Counted from the stretch's first letter, positions 9,314-21,882 are shown. The stretch is DNA of 64,000 nucleotides from Oreohelix idahoensis (GCA_024509875.1 JAMPIV010013724.1:220001-284000); one strand, 5' to 3'. Translations and numbers: made by a program. Notes: generated from the letters alone by a model not told the origin.

Positions 9314-11839
9314 TGTCGTAGATTTTTCGATAGGAGTATTAAGACTTAGGTTAGGTCCCTTCTGAATAGATTAGAATATGTGATATACACAGTGAGAGTA
9401 GTAAAAAGAAATAGATTTTCCCAAGAGTGCAGTGGTAGCGAATCAAATAGAGCTGTCCCCTGAAAACAAGAATCTTCTCTCTCTCTCAGGCCTATCTTCT
9501 ACGACAGATATATAAGAGTCAGACAGACTATTGACAACATATGTTACTATGTATGAACATACCACTCACGTGCACACCCCTTCAAGTGACAACAGTTAGA
9601 CACACAGACGTGGGAAAACTATAACAATACTTATGTAAATATTCTAGAACGAGCTGACCAACACGCTGATTAGTTCCAGAGAGATTTTTATTTATCATCT
9701 ATAAAATCTTCTCACAACACCAAAACAAAAAAAAAAATACATCAAGGAAAACATATGCACATAGTCATACAATATCAAGAAAATGCTACAAGGGTGATAG
9801 CCCCGCTATGATCTTAACTCTAGGTTTAGCCCACAGCCCCGTTAGGATGACAGATGATGGCCCAAAGAGTTATAGATGCATGTGGTTAGGGTCTAATATT
9901 GTCCCCCTTTGAAGGTATAGACTGACTTTGACAGCAGTATCTATTCTAACGTAACACGTTACTTAAGCAGCAAATCTCGCCTAAGAAAAAAAACACATAT
10001 AACAAATGAGGGTATTATACAACGAACCTCCTTCCGTCACTTTCACTCGATTCTTTCATCAGGGCCCTGATATACTTACAATCGGGTTGTGGTTTCGCCG
10101 GCTGGCGCAAATTTTGGACACTCACACTTTTTATCTGTTACTGTCGTTTACTGAAACAGATCCCAGCTCGGCAGATTTGTTTGTTGGTTTCATTAAAATG
10201 GATCTGGGGAGCGTCTGCTTCAGGCGATAGTTATTTCAGACTAAAGTTAATGTCACTTGACTCCCGAGGTAAGAATTAGGCTTAAACGAGCACAAAATGT
10301 CAGAACACGAAGTTTCCCTTAATTAGGAAGATGACCGGTGGACAACCTCTCTCAAAAAACAGAAAAATCTTGGTTCCCCACTCACTTGTCAACAATGTCG
10401 GAAAGTTTATGTCATAGATTGTAATTATTCTCGCCGCCAGGCAGAAAATTTACGTAGAGTTTATGGAAGAAATTAAGATCTGGTTCACAGGCCCAGTATT
10501 GATCATTACAGTCTTTGAAAAAAAAAACCCGTTAGTGGGACATTAGTATTTCTGTCTAACTTGCACCGTCAGATCAGTGTTACTTGAGAAACCCACGTGG
10601 TTCAAAATAAGGACTGTCTATTTCTTCACAATTATGAACTCTTATTAAATGCTGGTAAAGTTCGGGTCACCCCCAGTATTTCACTGTATAAAAAGAAAAG
10701 CACATATAAATCATTTTCATATTTTGTACCCAATATAACTTACATTTAAAACAGCAAGCCTACAGCTTGACTTATATTTAAACTTCCGGTGAAATAAGTT
10801 ATATAAAATCGATCATCAGGAATTTAGGAATATGGTGCGTATTCCGTCAATATTCACTGATGTCGCGTCTAGCATTTTATAAGTTTGATATAAAATATTC
10901 TCGACTGAGTATTAGCCGTAAAATTAAATTCCTTATAGCTACTAGTTTGTTAAGCTTAGAAATATTATTTATTCTGCTTTCCACTGTATGCGTCACTAGA
11001 AAATAATACAGACTTATAAATTATTCACTCAGTTCAAAAGAAACTAGTTAAAATGAAATGAGCGATTTAACGCTTTAAACACTTTAAACCCTACACACAA
11101 TACTAGATATATAATATTAATATACCTCAAGCACAGCACTACGATGTCACAACAAACGAAACTAAGAGATATCACTTATAAATTTAAGTGTTCTAGAACG
11201 AAGTGCCCACGTCTACTGTAAAATGTAGAATGAGTGAAGTGAGTTACAAACTCGGGCCAATATCTTAAAATTAGACAAAGGGCCCCAACTCTTTCGCCAA
11301 GCGAAATTATCTCCCCTTCTCTAACACCCTGCGTCAGCTTCCCTCATGTCGTAACAGCCATCAGTGACCGAGAGTACGAGTGAGTTTCAAATCCCAGACA
11401 GCCTGTCTCCAGTGCGGAGCGATTTTTCACACTACGCCGGGTTTTTCTAACGAAAAACCTCATGCGTTTCTGCAAACTGTAGACAGCTGTCTGTCTGCCA
11501 TGCCCCGATGGAGCGAATTCTCACACCCCCCGCCCGGGGACACTGGTCAGTCAGCGCTCTGACCGGGGAAACTGCAGACGTATGTCTGGCGAGAACTGTA
11601 TATTCACAGCTATGGTTCGACCGGCAGAGACTGACATCTATGTAATCGAGTTTCAGTCAGCATGAGAAAGAAAGACGGTAAAATATCGAATGGGAAAAGA
11701 AAATATATTCGCAAACTAACGAATGCGAAAAAATTATATATATGAAAAAGGGTAAAGAGTGACAGAAAAAATTAGAGGACCCGAGTGGAAGAAAGAGGAA
11801 AATGTAGACAATTTATAGAACATAACTCCCTATGTGACA
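9314..11839 (-). repeat. 5' LTR of element A
   Basis: About 2.53 kb, a near-perfect copy of 2826-5344. It has TG...CA ends and is followed by the AACTT target duplication at 11840-11844. It should hold the promoter and transcript start for the element, reading leftward. Confidence 0.95.
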
Positions 11840-11844
11840 AACTT

Positions 11845-12668
<824 letters not shown>

Positions 12669-12669
12669 C

Positions 12670-12671
<2 letters not shown>

Positions 12672-12716
<45 letters not shown>

Positions 12717-12747
12717 GAGAGAGAGAGACAGAGAGAGAAAGAGAGAG
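12672..12747. repeat. (GA)n microsatellite
   Basis: GA dinucleotides following the (CA)n tract after a short TATATATACATA linker, with a few GACA interruptions. Confidence 0.97.
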
Positions 12748-13676
12748 AGAACTAATGCAACTTTGAAAGAGGTTAGTTCCAGGTTTCACAAGATAGATGA
12801 ATGTTTATGTTCTCCTCCCAGTTTTATTTAAGTCCTGTGTACTGTTTTTTTTTTCCTCCACAAGTTATTTCTGTTGTTCTTTCATTGCCTACACGTTACC
12901 TGGCGTGCTTTTTAGCGGTTTTATATCCTTGAGGGTGAACACCTGTCCCTGGTCTTTAGAATCATCCCATTAAATTGAGGTTTGCCTCGTTTTCAAACAG
13001 CCAGTCCCATCATGGCTATTTTTTTACAACCTCAGACTTCCATCGGTCAAAGTGTTACAATGGGAACGAGATTTGATATTGTGAGACAGTGCCTCCGTAA
13101 TGGTGCAAGAAACCCATTTTCAAACGCTGGGCCTAGCTTATAATTCTTCCCAGGGTTTTTGAGAAATTTAATTCAAAAAAAAAAAAATCGCTACCTGTTA
13201 AGGTTAATGTCACAAACTATGGAGCATAGTACACAATTTTGGATTCATAACTTTACGCTGCGAAGAAAAAATGCATTTATACGTCTCAGGAAGTAAATAT
13301 CCTGTTCAACGAGACCCGAGGTGGGCCATTTCGGTTACAGTTGGGGTATATTGTGTGATATCCAATGTTGACGCTAGACATGTGTTAGCCCCGAAAAGGG
13401 CTAGTCCTGACAAGGACCGCTGGCTAATTGTCTTGATTCTACACGTCGTTTGCTTATTCCTAATATTCTTTTGGCATCTTCAGTCAATAGCTGTTGTCAC
13501 CGCTGAGTTATCATAGAACAGAATAACAGAATACGATGAAGTATGGACAAACATGGTCAAAATGAAGTGACCAGAGTATTTAAGAGAGATGACCAACGGC
13601 TAAAGTTACTTAGAAGTCACGTGGGTAGTGACGTAGTACCCGGTATATAAGGACGAACAGAACGACATAAGACCAC
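12748..13676. other. Unassigned sequence
   Basis: No gene or domain recognised. The frame 13271-13516 (81 codons) is isolated and resembles nothing I know. The last part (13560-13670) precedes the (CAA)n tract of the next element. Confidence 0.55.
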
Positions 13677-13729
13677 CACAACAACAACAACAACAACAAC
13701 AACAAATAACAAAATCAATACCATTAAAG

Positions 13730-14099
13730 GTCAGAAAATATGTACATCCTTAACAACAAGATTTCTGGGCATAACTTTAGATAAACAACTAAATTATAAT
13801 AAACATATAGACAATTTAGTAGAAAGCTGTAGGGGACCCCTAAATATACTAAGGATAGTAAAAGGTAATGGATGGTGGGCCAGCAATAAAATAATGCTTA
13901 TGTTCTACAAGTCTTTCATCAGGGGGAAACTGGATTATGCCAGCATAGTCTATGACTCAGCTGCAGCTTCTAACAAAGCAAAACTGAACAGGATTCAAAA
14001 TGCAGACATGAGAACCATTACAGGTGCATTTATATCAACACCAGTAGAAGCGCTAGAAGTAGCTCTTGGCATACCACCCCTTGGTCTAAGACGGAAATA
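13730..14099 (+). pseudogene. RT C-terminal region (I/Jockey-like)
   Basis: The translation gives FLGITLDKQLNYNKHIDNL, then about 68 residues from the Met at 13894 (FYKSFIRGKLDYASIVYDSA, RIQNADMRTITGAF). This is the thumb/connection region after the catalytic RT palm in non-LTR ORF2 proteins. The palm itself (YADD) is missing, so the copy is 5'-truncated. The stop at 14098-14100 interrupts the ORF2 frame. Confidence 0.85.
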
Positions 14100-14161
14100 A
14101 CTAAGATTAAATTATTGGAGTAAAGTAGCACAAGAAGTGACCCACCCAGCACATAAAGCCT

Positions 14162-14604
14162 TTGTCAAAAACCAGGGAACTAAAAACACCAATCATAGAC
14201 TACTCACTTACTGAAAAGATCAAACAAAACATAGAAGATAAGGAAGCCAAAATGATAAGTAGAAAGTTCATAGATCAACTAACTAAACAAAGTCTGGCCG
14301 TCTACACTGATGGATCCAAGGGTGATAGTGGGCAACTAGGTGCCGGAGTTGTAATACCACAATGGGGAATAAAAAAGAGCTACAGTGTAACTGAAGGGGC
14401 TTCGATTTTTACCGCAGAGATGGTAGCAATTCTTAAAAGTTTAGAAATAATCGAAGATAACCCACCAAAAGCTGTTACGATATTTACAGACTCACTATCA
14501 TCACTACAAGCACTAGAACACCCAGGTAAATGTAGCCGGCCAGACATAAAGGAAGAAATTCTAGCAATTAATACATCACTAGGGAACAGAGGATGTAGTG
14601 TGAG
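14162..14604 (+). pseudogene. RNase H N-terminal part, cut by solo LTR
   Basis: Contains LAVYTDGSKGDSGQLGAGV (first catalytic Asp), FTAEMVAIL (Glu) and IFTDSLSSLQALEH (second Asp), the RNase H signature of I-type ORF2. The coding sequence stops making sense exactly at 14604, where the solo LTR begins. The missing end resumes at 16939 with the VPAHIGIAG motif. RNase H degrades the RNA strand during target-primed reverse transcription. Confidence 0.88.
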
Positions 14605-14755
14605 TGTCGTGGAACGAGTTGTGTAAACACACTACTTTGTTAAATCCCTATGTCGAGAGCCCAGCCAATCAACGCACAGTTGCTGAGCCGGAATAAATTA
14701 CAAGAAGTTACGCCAGGAAAAAACTTAAGCCCTGTTTTTTCGGATGTAGGTCGTG

Positions 14756-14779
14756 GCCATCTTGTTCACGCAAGATGGC
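14756..14779. promoter_or_regulatory. Inverted pair of YY1-like motifs in solo LTR
   Basis: GCCATCTTG, a 6-nt loop, then CAAGATGGC: a perfect 9-bp inverted repeat. AAGATGGCGG is the consensus YY1 site. The pair lies about 115 bp upstream of a TATA-like box. The role is inferred. Confidence 0.5.
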
Positions 14780-14892
14780 GGACGAAAACTGAATAAAATT
14801 AGGCTGTACGAGCAAAAGACGAAACTGCAGGAAACCAATCAGCTTGCTCCGCCAGGAACCAACCAAAAGCTTTGCTTAAGCATTCACCTACC

Positions 14893-14899
14893 TATATAA
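14893..14899 (+). promoter_or_regulatory. TATA-like box in solo LTR
   Basis: TATATAA about 290 bp into the LTR. A plausible RNA polymerase II core promoter; no start site can be read from sequence alone. Confidence 0.45.
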
Positions 14900-15287
14900 T
14901 CGGGAGAGATTTTATGCATAATCACACATCACCGACCACGAAGCCAGAGACGACCGACTGAAGAAAGGAGCTGTCAGCTTTGATTTATAGCTTATCTGAG
15001 GGCATCGACCTGCAGCCTGCTTCGCTAAGTCGAGTCAAAAACTGGCCTGTTTGAATCTTAGAGGGTAAATATATTCACGATAACCTTTAGGAAAATAGGC
15101 CTTCAGCAGTTATATAATGTTGGTATTTGTTGTGTGTCATTATACTACCTACACCTGTATATATTTTATATAAATTGTTTCAATATGAACGTATCAGGTT
15201 ACTGATTGTATCTTAAGGGTATTAGGTATAATGATTGTATTTCCTGATATGATTGATGTAGACGAAGACTAATAGGACTCATACTTC

Positions 15288-15456
15288 AATCTATTGTCTC
15301 CTATAACTCAATCTATTGTCTCCTATAACTCAATCTATTGTCTCCTATAACTTCAGTGTTATCTCAGATAACACCAACTGAAATATAACCAAAACAGTCC
15401 TTGTTAGGACTCAATCTATTGTCTCATCTAACTCCAATCTATTGTCCCATATAACT
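15288..15456. repeat. 22-bp tandem repeat within solo LTR
   Basis: Unit CAATCTATTGTCTCCTATAACT occurs three times perfectly at 15288-15353. Two diverged units follow at 15412-15456 after a 58-bp spacer. The last unit ends with the CCATATAACT that became the target duplication of the RTE fragment. Confidence 0.9.
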
Positions 15457-15722
15457 TACTTACTTACTTACTTAGTCGTTCCCCTTCTACCGTGAGGTGT
15501 AGAGGTTTGGAAGAGAGAGCGCCAGACCATTCTATCAGCTGTCTTCTTCCTGGCCTGGTTCCATTCTAGTCCTCGGTCCTTCAAAGATTGTTTAATGTTG
15601 TCCTCCCAGCGGACTCTGGGTCGTCCTGGAGGTCCGGATCCCTGGCTCTTTGTTTCCCATGCCTGTCGTGGCAGCCGATCTTCTCCCATTCTGCAGACAT
15701 GGCCAAACCATCTTAGTTGGGA
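15457..15722 (-). mobile_element. 5'-truncated RTE fragment (RTE-A family)
   Basis: A 266-bp minus-strand copy of the extreme 3' end of RTE-A. It ends in a (TAAG)n tail, seen on the plus strand as CTTACTTACTTACTTAGTCG. The translation (QLRWFGHVCRMGEDRLPRQA...) is nearly identical to 28703-28962. It is flanked by a 10-bp target duplication CCATATAACT (15447-15456 and 15723-15732). Confidence 0.93.
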
Positions 15723-15896
15723 CCATATAACTCCCACCTGATATATCACCAAACAGTCCTCGTCTCATATACTCATAAGAACATAATATTGTTAGGATAT
15801 ATGTTACCAGCTAGTATAGCACTTGTCAGAGAGGGCCTGGTATATTATAGGGGGAAGAAAATGGTTGTATCACACCTAGGTGTATATATTATGGGA

Positions 15897-15975
15897 TGTA
15901 TTCATGTATTGAATTTATATTATTGAATGTATTCATGTATTGAATTTATATTATTGAATGTATCCATGTATTAGT
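15897..15975. repeat. 31-bp tandem repeat within solo LTR
   Basis: Two perfect copies (15897-15927, 15928-15958) and a partial third of an AT-rich unit beginning TGTATTCATG. Confidence 0.88.
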
Positions 15976-16938
15976 TTATCAGAAAGAATGTTTTGCAAGT
16001 AGACACCTGTCTTGTCTCGCTATTGCTAAATCATACTGAGCCATGTTGTCATTCATTCTACATGCAGACACTGAGACACGCTCATATCATATACAATAGA
16101 AATAGGTGGGCTTGATGACAGAAATTAGCCCCTATTTTTCCTTGTTACAGGTTTTATTCGTGTCATAAAAACTGAGATCGTGGGTCGTCAGTCCAGCTGC
16201 CTGGAACTCCGCAGGAGCATAGAGATTGCACAGAATCTACATCTTTAGTCCCCCTCAGTCTTGGGTGGGCTAAAGGAACGATCTTCAGCCGGTTTTGTGT
16301 CAACCAAACCAAGAACTTCTAAGAGATGAGTACACATTAGTACCATTTCTGTCAGCATTGTGAGCAAAAATTAGTGTCAGTGACGAGAAAGTGATTTAGC
16401 GTCGAAAGAGACAATAATAACAGCATAGCTGATAAATGTTATATACTTAATTAACAGCACAGCTGATACATTTACTATAAGTGATTAACAGCACAGCTGA
16501 TATAAATTTGTTTCCTATAATTGGAAGACTTGTAATATATATATATAAATATATGTGAATCATATGTAAACTTACAAATCCATTACATTCCATTTTTCAA
16601 CATTCACCCTTCAGCACAAGAGTAGATAGTGTATATACTAAATAAATAATAAGGAAATTGTATTTGAACGACTTGTCAAATTTTTTAAAATTGTTAAGTG
16701 AAATCTGTTTCCTTGTTTTTTTAATATCACAGTTAGTTACACAGCGGAGGTGGCACTTTATGTCGGTCTCCTCTCTACTATTGTTTCGAGATCAGATCAT
16801 TCACAGCCGTAACTAATTTGTGATACCAGTAGTTCCCTCAGACACTGGGACTTCACCATTTTCTGCAGAAATTCTATTTCTGTAATTGTCAGTACTATAC
16901 TGATCTTAAAGCCAATAAAAACCTCACGCCACAGTGAG

Positions 16939-17572
16939 GCTAGTGTGGGTTCCAGCACACATAGGTATTGCTGGTTTGAAGATTAACTATAAAACGAGAA
17001 ATGGAAGACATCATGGAAGAAAAGTAGAAAAGGCATGACAATCATCCCACGCGCTTATATTCCCATCAAACTGCTGAAAGAACCAACGAGGACGTGCCAG
17101 GGTCAGTGAGAAGGAATTAAGATACCATCAAACAAAACATTTGTGGCGTCTCCGTAACCTCAACTTGCAGGGCATACTAATTCCACTTTATAATAGAAGA
17201 ACCACATGCCAAGATCACATTGTCACCCCCCCAAAGAGAATGACATAGACCACTACCTGATCCCCTGTAAAAAGTATGAACAACAAAGGCTTGAATTAAA
17301 AACTTACTATAGAAATCACAATATAGACTTGACAAGTGATAAGGTTTTAAGTATAGATGCCCCAAGAGATGCCCAAACAATACTTAAAAGATATATACAT
17401 AAAACAAAGGAAAACATATAAGGTTAGTAACAAAAAAAAACACAAAATAAAAATTAAAAAAACTTACTAACTACTCATAGGACAAGGAAAGACAACAAGG
17501 TAAAAAAAAAAAAAAAAAAAAAACAACAACTAAAAAAAAAAAAAAAATACTAATACAAAGTAAAACCAAGTG
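16939..17572 (+). pseudogene. RNase H end, C-terminal Cys/His motif and 3' UTR of I/Jockey-like element
   Basis: After the solo LTR the frame resumes with WVPAHIGIAG, the end of RNase H. The C-terminal region follows with deletions and frameshifts: KENDIDHYLIPCKKYEQQRLE matches the motif ending the second copy at about 29563-29625. The translation ends near 17418. From there to 17572 is an AT-rich 3' UTR with long A-runs. The last 12 bases (TAAAACCAAGTG, 17561-17572) are the left target duplication of RTE-A. Confidence 0.82.
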
Positions 17573-17759
17573 AACTCCGCCTATGCCGGTCCCAAGCCCG
17601 GATGAAAAAGGAGGAGGGCGGCCTGCATGGAGGCCGTAAGGAGGCAGCCCCTCCACCATGCAAAGGCACAACAGGCCAATCACCTGTTTGCTTTAAACCA
17701 TGATTACGAGTAACACAAGAGAGAAAACCGGACTGATTCTAAAGGCGACGAACTGGAAC

Positions 17760-18560
17760 GGACTACGACTTATGGAACATGGAACACAAGAAGTATAAAT
17801 GGGAAGGAAGAGGAGCTGGTGGAAGAGATGAGGAAAGCAAAACTAGAAATCCTGGCTATAACGGAAACACAGAAAAAAGGACAAGGAGTAATGGACCTTG
17901 ATGGCAACAATTCGATCCACAGTGGTGTACCCATATCTGAAAGAGCTAAAGGGGGCGTGGGTTGCATTGTGGCCCAAAATCAAAAAGATAGTATCAAGGG
18001 GTGGAACTTTGTCTCGGAGCGCATTATGGTTGTAAAACTAAAAGAAGGAGAAACCATAGTCAACCTGGTCATAGTGTATGGGCCAAATGAGGATGAGAGA
18101 GCAGAGGTCAAGGAGGAATTCTTCGAGCTGCTTCAAAGGACAGTGGATGACTGCCTAGATGAAGTTATTATGCTCGGAGATTTTAATGCCAGAGTTGGAA
18201 ATGACCATGCTAGATGGGGTGGAGTTATCGGAAGATATGGAAAGATACTCTCAATGACAATGGAAAGCGACTCCTTAGATTCTGCAGTGAGCAGAATCTG
18301 ATCATTAAAAACACAAAGTTCCCCCATAAGCGCATACATGCATACACTAGATGTGAACCAACAAAGAATGAGAAGTCAGTGATCGACTATGCCATTGTTC
18401 GGAGAAGCTCATTCAAATATGTCCGAGATGCAAGAGTCTGGAGGGGGCCAGAGATTGGAAGTGATCACTACCTGCTAACAATCAAAAGAACAACTGAAAG
18501 AGTTGCTCAGCCTAGGAACTGCCAAACATCACGCAAGAAACCAAGTAAACGAGCAGGAGA
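17760..18560 (+). pseudogene. RTE-A endonuclease domain
   Basis: Makes the first nick in target DNA. Motifs in order: TWNTRSI at the start, LEILAITET (metal-binding Glu), VIVYGPN, MLGDFNARVG (18170-18200), SVIDYAIV and GSDHYLLT (near 18460). A frameshift between 18214 and 18301 moves the domain from one frame to the next; otherwise all catalytic motifs of the APE-like fold are visible. The real start probably precedes 17760; an in-frame ATG at 17819 is internal to the domain. Confidence 0.88.
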
Positions 18561-19145
18561 AATGAGCATTAGGACCTACAAGCTGAGAGAGCCAGAAATT
18601 AAGACCAGATATCAGGGGCTTATTGCTACAGCGGTGAGCAACACAGAAGAACAACCTGATGACTTGGAAACCCTCTGGAATAAATTCAAGGATATCATAA
18701 AGACAGCTGCTGCAGAAGCATGTGGTGAAGTCCGACTTGGGAACCAGAGAAAGAGGACACCTTGGTGGACAGAGGAAGTCAAAGAGAAAATAAGAGAGAA
18801 GAAGATGGCATGGAAACAATACTTAGGAGCTAAAAACACAACAGGACAAATGGAAAAATATAGAGAATATGTGACACTCAGAACAGAAGCAAAGAACAAA
18901 GTGCTAGCAGCAAAACAGAAGTCCTGGGAAGAATTTGGAGAAAAGCTAGAAAAAAAAGATGCACAAGAAAACCAGAAATTGTTCTATAAGACCCTAAAGA
19001 ACATGAGGAAGGAAAAACAATGCCCTCTCAAATTTATAAAGGACAAGCAAGGCAAATTGCTTACTGCCCCGAAGGAAGTAATGGAAAGATGGAAAGAATA
19101 TTTCTCAGAACTCCTGGATGGTGAGCATGGTGAACATCAGAAATG
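18561..19145 (+). pseudogene. RTE-A linker between endonuclease and RT
   Basis: A basic, Lys/Glu-rich region typical of RTE linkers (TPWWTEEVKEKIREKKMAWK, then FYKTLKNMRKEKQCPLKFIK, RWKEYFSELLDGEH). Its frame is continuous with the end of the endonuclease domain from 18214 and ends at a stop at 19144-19146. Confidence 0.8.
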
Positions 19146-19845
19146 ATAACCACTAGCACAGAAGAGAAAACCAATGATGGTGAAGATGACATAAAGATGG
19201 AAGAACTGAAGGCAGCACTGGAGAAAATCAAGATGGGCAAAGCAGCAGAGCATGATGGTATAACACCAGAAATGGTTAAGTACATGGGAGCATCAGGCGA
19301 CCTATTACTCTTAAAGGTCCTACAGGCAGCATGGTGCAACAAGACCATACCAAAGGATTGGGAGATTCGCTATCATAAACACCAATTTTCAAAAAGGGTG
19401 ACAATCGACAGTGTGGAAACCATAGAGGCATATCCCTTCTCAGTGTCCCTGGAAAAATCTACTCTAGAATCCTAGAGCAGAGACTCCGACGCCTAGCTGA
19501 GCCACAATTGGATGAGGTCCAGTGCGGATTCCGAGCAAACCGAAGTACTCAAGACCTAATCTTCACACTCAGACAGCTGAGTGAAAAGGCCCTTGAGTAT
19601 AAGAGTGAGATCCATCTTTGTTTTCATAGATCTGGAAAAAAGGCGTCCCTTGGAGCAAACTTTGACAGGGAATATTCCCTCTGGAGCTATAAACTTTACA
19701 AGGGAAATTATGTGAGGACAGCCAAATACATAAGTCAGAAGAGTTTTTGGCACCATGGGAAGAATATTCCAGCTTACCTCTTCATACTCCTTATGGACGA
19801 TGTCATCAAGGCATGTAAGGAGAGAACAAGAAAGTATTCAGTGGG
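19146..19845 (+). pseudogene. RTE-A reverse transcriptase, N-terminal half
   Basis: Contains ELKAALEKIKMGKAAEHDGI (RT motif 1 region), QCGFRANRSTQDLIFTLRQL and LFILLMDDVIKACKERTRKY. Frames change near 19380-19480 and again around 19620-19700, where the palm region carrying the first catalytic Asp is degraded. The sequence stops at 19845, where the LTR of element B begins. It resumes at 28129, just before the FADD catalytic motif. Confidence 0.85.
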
Positions 19846-21877
19846 TGTCATGGAATATTCTAATCCACATATATAAATTATTAGGTAAATATGAAGCCTA
19901 ACAAATAAAATTAATAAAGAGAAGAGCAATGGTAAAATGACAGTGCTGTCACAAGGAATGTACTCGAAATCCCCTTTGTTTTCTGCTTCGTCTGCAAATT
20001 GTAACGCTTTCACGTTGATAGTAAAGCTTACTGTATTATTACCCGCCTTCTTCAATGAAACGTGTGCTGTATTTCTTGGAAAAAACATTGAGACATACTG
20101 CGTAATGACCTAAATTAACCCTAACATTAATTATACTGCGTTACCAAAACGAACGAACAGATGGACTAAAGGGATAAAAAGAGAAGGGAGAGGCAGAAAG
20201 CCGAACACTAAACCCGCTTCGCGCGATACACAATTACTACCATCACGCGTGTAAGTCTACATGCACTAATTTTTTTTCAGACGGACAGTGATAAAATACA
20301 CTACCCTTTCCCAGAGTTAGGTTTATAAATCATAACAGACTCTTATTAGAAAAGACAACATTATATGGGTTTACGTTTGAACACATAACAGTACCCAGAC
20401 AGCACATCTTCCAAACAGGAGGTAGAAGAAATTGCATATTTTGAACGCAGCCACGTAGCTCCTTTAAATTAGTATTATTGGGTTCCTTAGGGCTTGCTGA
20501 CAAATAATATGTAAAACGTTACGCCAATAGTCCAGGAATTAATAAATTATACCCAAAATAAAATATTGGGGGTGCCTGACAGCATAAAATCATTTCTGCT
20601 CATAAAATTTTTTTTATAACGTGTTTGAAAAAACCTTACGTTACATAAATAGCCTACCATGTAAACTCCAAATTGATTGGAGCGCAACAAATGAAAGCCT
20701 AACCACGATTGGTCGGGCTAGAAATACTATCTTGGTTGTTGGGGGAGACGGGAAAAGATAACATTTTTTCAAACACTTGTCGAAACGTGGCTCATTGGCC
20801 AGTCTCGCTGATATACACACTTGGGAGCGTTAGTTCGAGACCACTAATTCAAATAAGCTTGATAAAGCGACAGTACGTTGAAGCCAGCTCACATTTTTGC
20901 TAAAATAAAAGCCTGGAACATAGGCAGAACGGAATTTGTGCCAGTTTGTGCCAGAATTCATTGCTAATCAACGTATCTGTGTTTATTTCCATGAAATTGT
21001 GGGACAGTGGTCTTGATGGTAGTGAGCAGCACCTGGTCAGAGATTTGCTGAATCCAGAGTCGGACAGCATACTCCTTGGTCTTTTTAGCTATCAGTGAGG
21101 TGTCTCCTGAGCCCAGAGGAGAATTCGAGCAGAGGAGTCCTCTCTGCCGCCATCACTCAAGATAAGCAGAGTTGGCCAGCTGAGCTCAACATTATGTCCC
21201 CTCATCTTGAAATAAACTTTATAAAAATATACCATTCAGAGGGGAATTTACTTGTCTTAAAATCAGGAACTGTGAACATCTCCAATAATAGTCCCTAAAG
21301 ACAAACTATTGAAGTCATGATGACCAATACCAACAGAGCTTGAACAAAACAAAACCAGTATTACCTCATTTTACTACTACACAACTGACACACATAGAAC
21401 ATTTGTAATAATATATGTCACTACAATATTCATATTAAATACATTCTGTACATAACTTGTAATTTAAATTGATTGTGATTCCTGGTTCCCTTGTAGTTGA
21501 ATCAGGACACATATTCATTCATGCCAGTAATGAATACATATTGTTATTTGAAAGTTATCAGTGCCTCCTTTAAGATATTCTCATAGAGTGTTATATGTAT
21601 GTGAGTGTCACAGTGTTGTCAATAGTAGTGGATTACATTAAATTGTTTATCTGTCTGTTGTTGTGACTTACACTTCACCATACACATACCCTAGACACAA
21701 AACGTAGTCACCACACTATTCCAGAATAATTCTGACTGAGATATATAGATATGTGGCAGCAAGTAAGGTTATATATATAATATACTACTCTTATTAGATA
21801 TATATATACCTTCACAGCTGATCTCAGTCAGTACACTAAGTCCCTTATAAATATCTATAACATCCCACTTCACCACA
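19846..21877 (+). repeat. 5' LTR of element B
   Basis: 2.03 kb, TGTCATGG...TTCACCACA, nearly identical to 26089-28123. The TATA-like box is altered here: GGCTAGAAATA near 20716-20726, against GGCTATAAATA in the 3' LTR. Confidence 0.95.
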
Positions 21878-21882
21878 TATAT

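Larger units (their letters stand above)
2826..11839 (-). mobile_element. Ty3-type (Gmr1-like) LTR retrotransposon A, RT-less
   Basis: This is a 9.0-kb element delimited by two near-identical LTRs and a perfect 5-bp target duplication AACTT (2821-2825 and 11840-11844). Coding sequence is on the minus strand, so 9314-11839 is the 5' LTR and 2826-5344 the 3' LTR. The order read from the 5' LTR is: leader with tandem primer-site modules, gag, protease, integrase zinc domain, integrase core and C-terminus, a short RNase H remnant, polypurine tract, 3' LTR. RT and almost all of RNase H are missing through an internal deletion near 5520-5540, and gag-pol carries at least two further frameshifts. 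Near-identity of the LTRs implies recent insertion, so the element was probably mobilised with enzymes from relatives unless the deletion happened afterwards. Confidence 0.95.
14605..16933 (+). mobile_element. Solo LTR (fourth long-LTR family)
   Basis: Starts TGTCGTGGAACG and ends CTCACGCCACA, 2.33 kb, with a perfect 5-bp target duplication GTGAG at 14600-14604 and 16934-16938. No internal region or second LTR is present, so this is a solo LTR left by LTR-LTR recombination. Size, TG...CA ends and 5-bp TSD match the other Ty3 LTRs here, but the sequence is not obviously the same family. It contains an RTE fragment (15457-15722). Orientation is inferred from the promoter-like elements. Confidence 0.88.

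Noticed and set aside
13706..17420. Domesticated RNase H gene
   Set aside because: The RNase H fragment is cut by a solo LTR and its other half lies downstream, so it is simply part of a broken retrotransposon.
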